Shown here piece after piece: positions 11,324-21,840 of a stretch of DNA of 64,000 nucleotides. The position numbers and the translations under genes are program-made. This DNA is from Silurus meridionalis (Eukaryota; Chordata; Actinopteri; Siluriformes; Siluridae). The stretch lies in the NCBI RefSeq assembly GCF_014805685.1, contig NC_060890.1:26292000-26355999 (forward strand), written 5' to 3'. The notes under the pieces were generated by a model that saw only the letters and a program-made list of their open reading frames with translations, made no database searches and was not told the origin of the DNA. Every line of letters starts with the position of its first letter. Position 1 is the stretch's first letter.

Positions 11324-14288
11324 TAGAGACATGATACAATATGTAGTTTTATTGACTATTATTACACAAATAATTTGTGTAACATAACCAATCAGTTTTC
11401 TGTAAAAGTTTTTCAGGAAGCAGTTGAACTGTACACATGACCTCCTCTAACCTCAACAGGAGTGTGTGTGAGAGGCCCTTATGGAAAATCATCATCATCA
11501 TCATCATCATTGTGCTTTCCTCAGCCTCAGTACAGTGCTAGTCATTGACCCTGTTCCAGTTTGTTGCATTTGTTCTATAACTGCTACTTTACATACAGAA
11601 GCAACTGTTTGCAGGTTACAGCTCTTTATAGATATTAAAGATTCAGTGTACAGTAATTCACTTTATAACCACTTTAGAAAGGATTTAAACTCTCTAGGTG
11701 TGTTAGGGAGAGATCTTTCTCCTAAATTGAACATACACAAACTGCTCTTTTACTTATTTATAAAACAAAGCTTCTAGAGAGTGTAAGAGTGTGATGATCT
11801 GTTTATTGGTTTCTTCTTACATTTACATTTGCGGCATTTATCAGACGCCCTTATCCAGAGCGACGTACAAAAGTGCTTTAAATCTCTAGTAATGAATAAA
11901 TCTACACTGGCACGCAAGATTACAAACTTAGTATAAATATAACTCGAATTCTACAAACTTGGAAAGTGCTAATTTAGGTATTTCAGGAAGAGGTAGGTCT
12001 TCAGTCGTCGCTTGAAGATAATCAGGGACTCTGCTGTACGGACATCTAGGGGAAGTTCATTCCACCACCTCGGTGCCAGAACAGAGAAGAGCCTAGAAGT
12101 GTACTTACCTCTCATTCTGAGAGAAGTTGGTACCAGTCGAGCAGTGCTGGAGGATCTCAGACAGCGTGGTGCAGTGCGAGATGTGATGAGGTCACTGAGG
12201 TAAGATGGTGCTGGTCCATTTTTGGCCTTGTAGGCAAGCATCAGTGTTTTGAATCTGATACGTGCAGCTACTGGAAACCAGTGGAGGGAGCGCAGCAGTG
12301 GGGTGGTGTGGGAGAACTTGGGCTGATTGAACACAAGTCGTGCAGCTGCATTTTGGATCATTTGCAGTGGATGAATAGCGTTCAGGGGAAGACCTGCCAG
12401 CAGAGAGTTGCAGTAGTCAAGTCTCGAAATCACAAGAGACTGAACAAGCACCTGGGCAGCCTGTATGGACAGAAATGGTCGAATCCTTCGGATGTTATAG
12501 AGAAGAGATCGACAAGAAAGAGCAACATTAGCGACATGTGGGAAGAAAGACAGTTCATTGTCCATAGTTACCCCAAGGTTACGAGCAGTGGCTGAAGGGG
12601 AGAGCAGAGAGTCATGAAGTGTTATTTGGAGATCTTGACCTGGAGATGAATCACCTGGAATGACCAGCAGTTCTGTTTTGCTGGGGTTGAGTTTTAGTTG
12701 GTGAGCACTCATCCATGAGGATATGTCTGACAAGCATGCTGAGATCCGAGCGGAAGCTGTGGTATCTGATGGAGTGAAAGAAAAGATGAGTTGAGTGTCA
12801 TCTGCATAGCAGTGATAAGAAAACCCATGTGAGGATATGACTTTACCAATGGAGTGGGTATAGAGGGAGAAAAGGAGGGGACCAAGTACAGAGCCTTGTG
12901 GGACACCAGTGATGAGTCTGCACGGGGCAGATGTGGATCCCCTCCATGTTACCTGGTATGAGCGACCTTCCAGGCAGGAAGCAAACCATTCCCATGCTGT
13001 TCCGGTAAAGACACACAGTGACCACCAAAGCTGGGGTGTGTCTTAAGGGGTGGCACAGGGTATCCTCTTTTTTTTTTGGGATAATCCTCATAAGAGCCTG
13101 TTTCATCATAGCATTTGATGGTTTTGGCCATTGCACTTGAGGATACCTTTAAAGTTCTTGAGATCTTTAAAGCTTGTCTCGACTTACAATATTTTAAATA
13201 AGTTACGATGGGGTCATTGGAATGCATCTTCATGGTAAGTTGGGGACTACCTGTAATCATAATCAGGGTTGTAGACGTAACTCTTACCGTGATGGCCTGC
13301 AGGGGATCACGGATCTGCTGAATGGATGTGTTAGTAAAGTTCTGCTCCTCCTCTTTCACCTTGATGTGCCACGTGTTGGGAGCAGGAGCAGAAATCATTC
13401 CTCCCCATGCCTTTACATCTATACAGTACACAGCAGCACCTGCACACAGCAAAGGTTGATTAAAAAGCTCAGTCAAGCGTTTGTCCTGTGAGCTTTTTAA
13501 GATCACAGTGCATTAAACAGGAGTCAGGAACACATTTACAAACACTCACCTGTGAGGATGATGAGGCCGATCTCCTGGCGTGAGGTCTGAAACTGGTTTG
13601 GGACACGCAGGTTACAGAACACGTCTTCTTTCTTCAGCCCAGTGAGCCTCCTGGAATTTACATAAGCAGAAACTAGACTCATAATATCTTATAATGAAGA
13701 AGGCGTGGCTTCAGTGTGTCTCTCTCTGTCCAAATTAAAGGGGCGTGGCCTCTATGTTTCAGTCCTAATAGGCTCATGTGTTTATCAGAACCGAAGAGGT
13801 GTGGCTTCTGTGTTTATTAGTCCTAATGTAAAAGGTGTGGCCTCTGTATTTCTTAGGCTTAATGAAGGAAGCTTGGATTTTGTGTCTTCAGTCTTGGTCA
13901 GTGACAATATGCTATTTTTGTGCCTCTGGTGCAGCTGTTGTAATAAATCGAAGTGACTGCACTTATGATTCCATCCTGAAGATGGTTCTTTATTAACTTC
14001 ATAAGTTCAACATCTAAATCAAAAAGCTCCTTCAGGATTATAACACTTTTATATACAACTTAAGAAAGAAACACATTTACTGAAGCACTTACCGCACATG
14101 ATGCAGAAATTCTGCTAAGGTAGGAATCTTCTCTTTGGTTTGTAAATTCTCCAGACCAGCAGGAGAAGATGCAAGGCTGATGGTCTTTACAGAGCTCCTG
14201 GGTTCTCCAGGGCCCGAGGAGAGGAACATGTGGGCAAGTCGATTTCCAAACCCAAACATTCTCAAATGATTAAATCCTCCTGTCACAT

Positions 14289-14321
<33 letters not shown>

Positions 14322-14335
14322 ATGTAGATTTAATT

Positions 14336-14390
<55 letters not shown>

Positions 14391-14394
14391 CATT

Positions 14395-14456
<62 letters not shown>

Positions 14457-14499
14457 AATATCACACCCACATACAATCACTCTCTCTTTCTCCCCTTTT

Positions 14500-14539
<40 letters not shown>

Positions 14540-14702
14540 CCCCTCGTTTTTCTTACCAGAAATTAGTTCAGTGTAAAGTGGGTGAAAGTCTCTGTGCTGT
14601 TTCAGGAGTTTCAGGAGGTTGGAGTGTGTAAGACCCCTGTGCCATGTGATTGATGAAACTGAACCCCTGATGGTGATTTCACAACACACGCTGTTCAGCA
14701 TG
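7206..14702 (-). CDS. NERD-like domain protein gene, six exons, 3' end not found
   Basis: Six minus-strand exons (14702-14557, 14279-14093, 13650-13550, 13439-13288, 9899-9671, 7426-7206) join with GT-AG borders and consistent phase (1,2,1,0,1,0) into one frame of about 345 codons without a stop. The middle resembles the nuclease-related NERD fold: a hydrophobic strand QEIGLIIL (about residues 136-143, exons 3-4 junction region) followed by CIDVKAWGG (about 150-158), matching the family pattern E-x-D ... E/D-x-K-x-W-x-G. The aspartate of the first half-site appears as G, so catalysis is doubtful. NERD proteins are PD-(D/E)XK-related; the substrate of this one is unknown. I do not recognise the gene by name. 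The start is taken at an in-frame ATG (14702) because a CRE-like TGACGTCA sits just upstream; an ATG at 14773 is also in frame. The final exon ends at an intact donor, so the gene continues to lower coordinates, but no further exon could be supported. Confidence 0.7.
7427..7800. other. Intronic DNA without recognised repeat
   Basis: Part of intron 5 of the NERD-like gene. Nothing beyond ordinary AT-rich intron sequence was seen. Confidence 0.5.
7800..10190. repeat. Diverged ~195-bp tandem repeat in introns around exon 5
   Basis: The phrase CTGAGGTAAATGTTG, followed by a TGGATGGTTCTGTG-like phrase, recurs at about 7825, 7999, 8195, 8391, 8587, 8925, 9522 and, degraded, near 9996 and 10110. 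Spacing clusters at 178-196 bp. Each unit also carries forms of CACAATTAGCCA and ACTAGAATACAA. Copies differ by many substitutions, so the array is old. Confidence 0.75.
9671..9899 (-). CDS. NERD-like gene exon 5
   Basis: 229 nt between TATTTCCAG and GTCAGAG. It encodes [14 protein letters not shown], then a hydrophobic [11 protein letters not shown] strand. It lies inside a diverged ~195-bp repeat array that fills the introns on both sides. Confidence 0.75.
10245..10880 (-). pseudogene. Tc1-like transposase remnant (family 1, copy A)
   Basis: Minus-strand pieces in three frames follow Tc1 transposase order. First comes a helix-turn-helix piece with [14 protein letters not shown] and [13 protein letters not shown] (10880-10740), then [21 protein letters not shown] (10657-10560), then [19 protein letters not shown] (10470-10400). 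Multiple frameshifts and stops are present, and the C-terminal DDE part is missing. It sits in intron 4 of the NERD-like gene in the same orientation. Confidence 0.85.
11120..11817. other. Intronic DNA with (GT)n microsatellite
   Basis: (GT)n at 11271-11315 and a short (ATC)n at 11488-11512. No gene or transposon was recognised. Confidence 0.6.
11818..13037 (-). mobile_element. 5'-truncated L2/CR1-type LINE with long open RT frame
   Basis: Minus-strand frame open from about 13020 to 11969 (about 350 codons). It shows [13 protein letters not shown], the catalytic YADD (near 12800), [38 protein letters not shown] and [12 protein letters not shown], the usual order of the L2/CR1 reverse transcriptase C-terminal half. 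The 3' region (11822-11880) carries the fish motif CATTTATCAGACGCCCTTATC, typical of L2-related tails. The 5' half with endonuclease is absent, as expected from truncated reverse transcription. The lack of stops suggests a fairly recent insertion in intron 4 of the NERD-like gene. Confidence 0.9.
13046..13200 (-). pseudogene. Tc1-like transposase N-terminal remnant (family 1, copy B)
   Basis: Encodes [20 protein letters not shown] and [10 protein letters not shown], the helix-turn-helix start of the family seen at 10740-10880. It abuts the truncated 5' end of the L2 element, and the rest of the transposase is absent. Confidence 0.8.
13288..13439 (-). CDS. NERD-like gene exon 4
   Basis: 152 nt between GTGTGCAG and GTAAGAG. 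It encodes [14 protein letters not shown], the presumed D-x-K half of the active site, then NTWHIKV and a polar stretch. It ends in phase 0. Confidence 0.8.
13550..13650 (-). CDS. NERD-like gene exon 3
   Basis: 101 nt between AATTCCAG and GTGAGTG. It encodes [12 protein letters not shown]...QEIGLIILT, the first strand of the nuclease-like core. Confidence 0.8.
13690..13870. repeat. Intronic minisatellite with GC-box/CACCC-like cores
   Basis: Four imperfect units begin GGCGTGGCTTC, GGCGTGGCCTC, GGTGTGGCTTC and GGTGTGGCCTC at spacing of about 35-55 bp, in intron 2 of the NERD-like gene. Confidence 0.6.
14093..14279 (-). CDS. NERD-like gene exon 2
   Basis: The acceptor follows a TG-repeat pyrimidine/purine tract ending GTGACAG. 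The exon encodes [12 protein letters not shown] and TLAEFLHHV and ends in phase 2 at donor GTAAGT. Confidence 0.75.
14287..14537. repeat. (CA)n-(TAGA)n-(CA)n microsatellite cluster
   Basis: (CA)n 14287-14313, about 28 TAGA units 14336-14456 with one interruption, and (CA)n 14502-14537. The cluster fills most of intron 1 of the NERD-like gene and abuts the exon 2 acceptor. Confidence 0.95.
14557..14702 (-). CDS. NERD-like gene exon 1
   Basis: Begins MLNSV and ends ELIS plus one base, followed by donor GTAAGA. Phase 1 joins exactly with exon 2, giving LISGGFNHL. Confidence 0.65.
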
Positions 14703-14728
14703 TAAACAACGAGCCGCGTGGAGCCCCA

Positions 14729-14736
14729 TGACGTCA
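14729..14736 (-). promoter_or_regulatory. CRE-like TGACGTCA upstream of NERD-like start
   Basis: A perfect palindromic CRE 27 bp upstream of the chosen ATG on the minus strand. It supports a promoter or 5' UTR here. Single 8-bp matches can arise by chance. Confidence 0.35.
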
Positions 14737-14919
14737 CTCCTGTTGCTCGACTAGTGCCCCAAAGGGTTCTCAAGAGTTGCCAGATTGATTGTAATTGTGC
14801 TTTATTCTTTTTTTGCCTTTCTTCCTATTACTGCTTAGCTTTAGCACTTTAATGTTTCCCAAAACAGAGACAGAGTCACTGTTCAACACCTGTATCCTTT
14901 TTAATAACACCACAGCAGA

Positions 14920-15110
14920 CATTTAGCCCAAAGGTCTGAAACTGAGGTTTAGATGGCTGTAGCCTAGCAAAAACACCTTAAATACTGGGTTGAGTGGCTA
15001 TAGCCTAACATAAATATCTCAAACAAAGGTTTAGTTTTCAAACATTTAAATGACCGAGGTCTAGCAAAAACTACTCAAACTGTGCTAGAGATCTGTATCT
15101 TCTGCATATG
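14920..15110. repeat. Degenerate ~60-bp tandem repeat
   Basis: Three units share GGCTGTAGCCTAGCAAAAAC / GGCTATAGCCTAACATAAAT / CCGAGGTCTAGCAAAAACTA. Confidence 0.45.
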
Positions 15111-15225
15111 GGTCTATTTAAGTTTTTATCAGCTGCCTAAAACTTATTTAAAGTTGTTTAGAATTAGATAAATACATATGATTCAGGTAGGTCAATATCC
15201 ATGTTAACCAAACTAAATCACAATC

Positions 15226-16266
15226 TTCTTCTTCCAGCTGCTCCCATTAGGGGTCTCCACAGCGGATCATCTGTCTCCATACCCCTCTGTCCTCTGTCTC
15301 TACATCTGCCTCTTTTACACCAACTACCTTCATGTCTTTCCTCACCACATCCATAAACCTCCTCTTTGGTCTTCCTCTTTTCCTCCTTCCTGGTGGTTCC
15401 ATCCTCAGCATTCTTCTACTGATATACCCCATGTCCCTACTCTAAACATGTCCAACCCATCTCAATCGGGCCCCTCGTACTTTGTCTCCAAAACGTCCAA
15501 CATGCACTGTCCCTCTAATAAACTAATTTCTAATCCTGTCCACTGTCGTCTCTTCCAATGAAAACCTCAACATCTTCAGCTCTGCTACCTCCAGCTCCAC
15601 CTCCTGTTTTTTACTCAATGCCACTGTCTCTAATCCATACAACATCTCAGGTCTCACCACAGTCCTATAAACTTTCCCTTTGACTCTCACAGATACTCTT
15701 CTATCACAAATCACACCTGCTATCACTCTTCTTCACCCACTCCACCCTGCCTGCACTCTTTTCTTCACTTCTCTAACACACTCTCCATTACTTTACACTG
15801 TTGACCCCAGATACCTGAACTCCTCCACCTTCTACACTTTTCTCCCTGCAACCGCACCCCTCCACTGCCCTCCCTCTCATTCACACACATGTACTCTGTC
15901 TTACTCCTACTGACTTTCATTCCCCTTCTCTCCAGCGTGTACCTCCACCTCTCCAGGCTATTCTCCACCTGCTCCCTACTCTCACCACAAATCACAATAT
16001 CATCCACAAACATCATAGTCCATAGAGACTTCTGTCTGATCTCATCCGTCAACCTGTCCATCACCACTGCAAACAGGAAAGGGCTCAGAGCCGTTCCAAC
16101 GATCCACCTTGAACCAGTCTGTCGTTCCTACTGCACACTTCACTGCTGTCACACTGTCCTCATACATGTCCTGCACCACCCTCACATACTTCTCTGTCAC
16201 ACCAGACTTCCTCATACAATACCACAACTCCTCTCTCCACCCTGTCGTACACTTTCTCTAGCTCCA
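15226..16266 (-). pseudogene. RTE-like LINE reverse transcriptase fragment (R2)
   Basis: The most complete copy of this family here. On the minus strand it gives the KYVRVVQDMYEDS block, WTMMFVDDIVICGE (catalytic FVDD), GMKVSRSKTEYMCVNERE, KVYRTVVRPEMLYGLE, LEVAELKMLRFS, then MGYISRRMLRMEPPGRRKRG and FMDVVRKDMK. Several frameshifts separate the blocks, and the 5' end stops in the FVDLEKAYDRV region. It shares with R5 and R6 a two-base shortfall just after YDRV. Confidence 0.85.
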
Positions 16267-16279
16267 ATAAATATGAAAA

Positions 16280-17118
16280 AGGAGTTTTAGACATCTGTAT
16301 CATGTAGCATGTGGCTAAATAAGTTTATTAGAATTCATGACTCTAAGGCATGTGCTAAGAACATGGGTAAATCCATCTTCAGTCAGACGACAGGTAACAG
16401 AAAAGCCATATGAAACTCAGTCCTGTGTCTAAAGTGTGTAGCCTGTGGACAAAACACCTCAGCTAAGGTACATAATCAATTCCACATGCTCCGTTCTAAC
16501 AGATTAGCTGCACTGAGCTGATAGAGCCCCTCTTATTTACCATAGCACTTCCTTAAAGACCCTGAATCGTAAATAATGCATGTGTTACATTGGCTAATGC
16601 TAGATTAGCTCCTCAGACGATTGATATGCTGCTAGTTGCCTGCAGGGCATGTGAAATGTTAATGCTAGCGTGGTGTAGAAAGGACACTCATTTGTTTTCA
16701 GAGGTGTCAGTGTTGTGGTGGAGGAGGTACGCTAGCTCCATTATCGCGAGCGAGATGCTGTGATTTAGAGAACAGAGCCGACAATTGATGAGGCTTGTGT
16801 GAAGACTGTGGAACGAGAAATGTACAAATCTGAAGTTATGAGATGACAGTAGGTGCAGGAAGTTAGCATGACCTTCATAACCCAAGTGCATTCACTGGGA
16901 TTGAATTGTTCCTCTTAAATATATGATCTGACACCCTGATGCTGGAGTGTGATTGGTTGGGAGTGCAGGTGTGAGTTTGATATTGAGAAGATACAGAGCA
17001 TTGATATTACAAATGGCCAGTGAGGTGAACCAATGGTTCCTTAAAATCCTCAAACGAGTCCATGGGACCATCTTTTGAACATCTAATTTATGACAATTTA
17101 TTTATCTAAATCATAAAA
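16280..17118. other. Noncoding DNA, nothing recognised
   Basis: Ordinary noncoding sequence. Short frames have no splice or domain support. Confidence 0.5.
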
Positions 17119-17119
17119 G

Positions 17120-17258
17120 TTAGGGCAGGAGTAGTGCAATGGTTATGATGCTGGACTTCTGAACAGGAGGTTGTAGTTTAAATCCCACCACCACTGAGAT
17201 GCTTCTGCTGGGCCCTTGAGCTGCTCAGTTGGATAAATGAAATCATTTGGATAAGAAA
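17120..17258 (+). mobile_element. tRNA-derived SINE (second type)
   Basis: A-box-like TAGTGCAATGG and a decayed B box (TAGTTTAAATCCC) are followed by TGCTGGGCCCTTGAGC and a GGATAAG tail, the layout of fish tRNA-SINEs. It directly abuts the MITE at 17256. Confidence 0.65.
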
Positions 17259-17636
17259 GTTCAAACGTTTGTGGACACCTCACCATAAGATTGCTATGTG
17301 CTTCTTTTTCACATTAAGTCTCAATTTGCTATTATAATAATAATCTCCACTCTTCTGGGAAGATTTGTGCTCAGCCTCAAGGGTGGAAGTCGTTAGCGTT
17401 CACATTCATTTATGTTCTACAGGGTTGGAGCTCAATAGCAGGAGATCCTCCACTCCAACTCCATGGAAAGCAGATCTTCATGGAGCTGGCTTAGTGCACA
17501 GGAATATTGTCATCCAAAGACATCCTACACAATTGTGTGTCTCTGACTTTGTGTTAACATTTTAGGGAAGAAGCACATACGAGTGGAAAAGTCGGGTGTC
17601 CCAATACTTTTGGAAGTGCCGTGTGGATTAAGATAT
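17256..17636 (+). mobile_element. Nonautonomous Tc1-like repeat (MITE family M), near full length
   Basis: Starts GTTTGTGGACACCTCACC and ends GTGTCCCAATACTTTTGG. Internal phrases TTGCTATGTGCTTCTTTTT, CTCTTCTGGGAAGAT and CAGATCTTCATGGAGCTGG are shared with the copies at 20272-20940, 38590-39030, 40478-40650, 47395-47540, 55330-55445, 61850-62195 and 63885-64000. It encodes no transposase. Confidence 0.75.
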
Positions 17637-17924
17637 CTTCAGTATTATATTCAGTGTTGATCAGGATGCTCGTTTGAGAGTCTGCTTCTTTACGATGTTA
17701 CAATTCCTGATGATAAATCAATGGAGTCATTTGAGGGACAGTCGTGCGATAATATCGTACGTGTCTCAGTATTATGATCTCGCTGATGAATATCTCGAGC
17801 TGTTCATTTCGAAGGTCGAAGAAAAACACCTGAACTGTAGAATAATTGTCATGGGGTTTATTATTTTCTATTATAAAAACGCAGAAATAAAGCACTGAAA
17901 AGGAGCTGGTTTTAGATTTACGAG

Positions 17925-17926
<2 letters not shown>

Positions 17927-17987
<61 letters not shown>

Positions 17988-18174
17988 CCCCATAATGCCT
18001 TCAGCCAAACAAACAGCTCTGTGCATTATTGCTATTTGCACTGACTGCACATGTTCAATAAAAAAAAGGAAAAAAAGAAAAAAGAAATTAATGTTTCATC
18101 AGATTTTGGTTCAGATCTGGTGCACACACACACACACACACACACTCACGCTCATGCACACGTACGTACGGATG

Positions 18175-18238
<64 letters not shown>
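17927..18238. repeat. (GT)n and (CA)n microsatellites in inverted arrangement
   Basis: (GT)n 17927-17984, then (CA)n 18123-18145 and 18176-18238. Open frames across them are cysteine/valine or threonine/histidine runs only. Confidence 0.95.
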
Positions 18239-18239
<1 letters not shown>

Positions 18240-18241
<2 letters not shown>

Positions 18242-18900
18242 TGCACGACACAGGCATAAAAAAGAGGATATTAGTTCAGAGATTAGGAATATTTAATTCT
18301 GGTATAAACACACAGAAACGAGCGATAAGGATCAGAATTAGAGGCGAACGCTGAAAGGACTTCATATCGACAGCTGATAGACAAATCAGCTCATATGAGC
18401 TCAATAAAGCGATCGCTTCCCTCGGCACTGACCCACACTTCAGCGAGAGATGGAGCCGATAGCGCAGGCCCAACCTCAATAAACCCACAACAAAGGAGTC
18501 AAAGAAGGAGAAATTAAAGTGAAGCAGGATGCGATATCAGGCCGAATTCGAGCATAAAGCCCGTCTTACAGGATTTAATATCGTCTCCAATCAGAGAACA
18601 AAGCAGGAGCGCATCGTCAGCTTATTATTCTTTCTACCGCTGCAACTTTTCCTTTATTCCTTCCTTTATTTCAGTTCAGTCCTGATAGCGCCTCGAAGCG
18701 TACATTATATATTGTAATATAATCCGGTGCAAACGGGATCGCGGATAACGAACACACTCTTAATTACACTCCATTCAGATCTATTGTTTCAGGTTTAGAC
18801 AATTAAGATGCATTTACGTACCAATTAGTCCGAGCGCTTCACCGTTCTCAATTAGTGCCTGTTCCTGGGACCGGGTTCACCTTCTGATCTACAGCTTTCA
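18240..18900. promoter_or_regulatory. Candidate conserved noncoding elements
   Basis: Unique, balanced sequence between repeats, with TAATT-rich cores (CAATTAAG, CCAATTAGTCC, CAATTAGTGCC near 18800-18860) and CpGs. No supported gene. Confidence 0.3.
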
Positions 18901-18904
18901 TGGT

Positions 18905-19385
18905 CTTTATTTTACTTCAAAACTACATGGCCTGTGAAACATGTGGAGTGTTTTAAGGGTTTTTGAGAGACACATGCATGTTCCTTTTGATTCTATGCAA
19001 CAAACTTCTATGCAAAATATCCTCCGTTAGCATGAAGAACAGCTTTCCACACTCTCGGCATCCGGAGATCCACACTTCTCCAAACGTTCAGCTGAAACTG
19101 TGCCTCTTTTAAAACTCACCAGAGATGTTCCTCACTAGGTGGAGTTTTCTTCTTCATCTCAGAGCAGTTCAGTAGGATTGAGGTGTGGTGACTGGGCAGG
19201 TGGTTCCATGATAGATATCACTCCAGACGTCTGTTTTCTCTCTAAGTAACACGTACAGAACTCAGACGTTCGATTCGTCTTATCGTCTTGTTGTACGCTG
19301 AAGTCGGTTCCAAACGAGCCGCAGTCCAGACGGAACTGCATGGTGTTAAAGTGTGGAATGGGAACCATGTTGGTTCAGGATACAT
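18905..19385 (-). pseudogene. Tc1-like transposase remnant (family 3)
   Basis: Minus strand encodes FNTMQFRLDCGSFGTDFSVQ and then SGVISIMEPPAQSPHLNPTE, the DDE-region end of a Tc1-like transposase. The noncoding 3' part ends in GTTTTTGAGAGACACATGCATG. Related copies sit at 52370-53150 and 62845-63435. Confidence 0.7.
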
Positions 19386-19839
19386 TTCACTTTTTCACCA
19401 TTTCTTCTGAGCTTGATATTTACTTTAATAGGAAACACCTCACCCCCCACCCTCTCGTGTCTCAAACACCTCAAACGTAATATCTACAATTCTGCTGAAG
19501 TCACTACCAGAGGTAAATTAGATCCGTTAGAGTGAAGCTGTTGGAGTTCACTCCTGGTGCTGTTTTTCATTCTATTTCTCATTTTCTATCTCCAAATTCA
19601 TCTCCATACATTTGTGAAAACATCCCATATCCACCACATGCTGAAGTCGTCCACAGAGCTCAGTGAGGTCATTACAAAATGTGTACAATCGCCGTCTCAC
19701 TCTGGATGGAACTGGAACTGGATGTTACTATGGTTACAGGTGTTCATAAGCAGCGCATTCGTTTAGATTCGACTGACGAACGCTCAGAACTGACCATTTA
19801 GATTTGATCAAATCTCCAAAATCGGTGAAATCAGTGGGA

Positions 19840-20110
19840 GGAAAAAAGGCTGCCTCTAAACGCGGCCTGTTTCGTGGTTTTTCTAATTGAATTACACTTC
19901 CACAGGATTTCCCCCATATGTTGCGAGTTCATTAATCCTGCAGTAAATAGTCTGTGTTTAAAGGAGAGGATTATCAGCGTGAATTATTCAATCAGGACGT
20001 AATGAGGGAGCTGAAGAGGGTCACAGCTGCCGTGTGCTCCATTACACTCACTCACATTTCAGCCTGAATCCGTTTAGCACGAGATCTCCATCCATTTACA
20101 CCTCCTCCTC
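19840..20110. promoter_or_regulatory. Candidate conserved noncoding element
   Basis: Unique sequence with TTTCTAATTGAATTACAC and CATTAATCCTGCAG cores, flanked by a TC microsatellite (20119-20147). Texture-based call only. Confidence 0.3.
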
Positions 20111-20115
20111 CTCCT

Positions 20116-20152
<37 letters not shown>

Positions 20153-20271
20153 TAGTCTCTCGTTATAAGAAAAAACAGATCTCACGTATTAAATTCTGTA
20201 TTAATGGCTCGTATAAGCCATTGATTCGAATGTCATGTCGTATAATTGATTTAAACAGAGAATATTTACAG

Positions 20272-20940
20272 TCCAGGCCAAAAGTTTGTGGACACCCGTG
20301 CATAAGATCTATATTTTTAGTTTTATATATTTATATTTATATATATTTAACACATGCTGTTTCTCCATCATTGAACATTTAAAGGCTCTGGCATGGAGGA
20401 GTTGGTGTCAAATCTAAAATGTTAAGCTAATTTACACAACTCCACAACTCCAACTGACTTTATTAGACTGTAGAAAGGACATTCCCCATAATCACATACT
20501 CCAGTGCGCATGAGATTTCTTACTCTCTGATGTTTGTATTGTGGATTGTATGATTTATTATCGCACTCTTTATTCTGGTTCTTCTTAACTCTTTCTTCCT
20601 CATAACATCTAAGGGAGTTTTTCCTTGCGACGGTCCCCCAGGCGATAAATACACACAGTTCACTGTCTATTGTGAAAACATCCCATTCCACATGTAATCT
20701 CCATTTGCTGTTAAAAGAAGCTCCTTTCTTCTAGAAGTTCCACCAAAGTTTTTTGGAGATCTAGAGATTCTTTCAGCTACAAGGGTGTTACCAAAGGCAG
20801 GTAACTGATGTAGGTGAGGTGAGGAGGCCTGGGGTGTAGTCATTGTTTACATACATTCATGGGTTGGAGCTCTGTAGGAAGAGATCCACTCCAACCCATG
20901 GAAAGCAGATCTTCATGGAGCAGGTAGAACCACATATGGG
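20272..20940 (+). mobile_element. MITE family M copy split by another repeat
   Basis: The left part (20272-20345, starting AAAAGTTTGTGGACACCC) and right part (about 20660-20940, ACATCCCATTCCACATG to AGATCTTCATGGAGCAG) flank a foreign block of about 300 bp. That block contains CATCTAAGGGAGTTTTTCC, a phrase that recurs in altered form near 49500 in the lectin intron. Confidence 0.6.
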
Positions 20941-21059
20941 CAAAAACAAATAATAAATACAAAAAATAATATATATATATTAAAAAAAAGTCCGGATACT
21001 TAAAAAAAAAAATCCTGCTCTTCTTCATTCTGAAATCATTTGATTAAAAAAAAAAAGTG

Positions 21060-21215
21060 TAGTTTGAGAGCGGTGATATTGGGGGGCGGCTCTTGGGGCC
21101 CTTGAGCATGGCCCTGTGCTCTGACATCCCCCTGAGCATCCCCCCGAGCTTCCTAACATCACTAAGATCTGTAAAGAAATAATTTTAATGTACTGTAAAA
21201 TGTACATGTGACAAA
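21060..21215 (+). mobile_element. SINE body fragment
   Basis: Matches the body and tail of the family at 1217-1465 and 49093-49328 (TTGGGGCCCTTGAGCA, then AATGTACTGTAAAATGTACA and GTGACAAATA). The tRNA head is missing. Confidence 0.6.
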
Positions 21216-21540
21216 TACAAAACACCTTTCAAGCACCCATTTATCCGCTAATCATCAGATTATTAGCATGAGCAAGAATCAACTGTGTGTGTGTGTTTCC
21301 ATCAAAAAGATTTTTTTATTTTATAATTTCTGTTTTATTCTAGCACACAGTATTATTTCAGCAGTGTGAAATACATGTAAGGTGCTCTGGATCAGGACGT
21401 AAATGTAATGCACCAGTGTAAAACTAAATCATACAATAAACATGTCCATCTGTCTGGCTGATGTTTTGTCTCTGTATCTGTCGGTCTGATTAACATGATT
21501 TCATTTACTCTCTTTGTCATTTCATACTTTTTTAGTTTAC

Positions 21541-21541
21541 C

Positions 21542-21591
<50 letters not shown>

Positions 21592-21781
21592 CATCATTTC
21601 ATTTCATCTGTCTCTCAGGCATCGCATTGTTTTTGTCTGTCCGTCTGTCTGTCTCTCTGTTTGCCTGTCTATGGTTTTGTTATCTCCTTGATGTCATGAA
21701 TAGAAGCAGAAGGAAGTGATGTTGAGCCTGAAAGCTTTTCCGTAATTATAATGGCCTTTAGTTTCACGTTATTAACACACG

Positions 21782-21838
<57 letters not shown>
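21541..21838. repeat. (CTGT)n and (CA)n microsatellites
   Basis: About 12 CTGT units at 21541-21590 with related degenerate flanks, and (CA)n at 21777-21838. Confidence 0.95.

Positions 21839-21839
<1 letters not shown>

Positions 21840-21840
<1 letters not shown>

Noticed and set aside
17929..18354. Cysteine/valine and threonine/histidine ORFs
   Set aside because: They are translations of GT and CA microsatellites.
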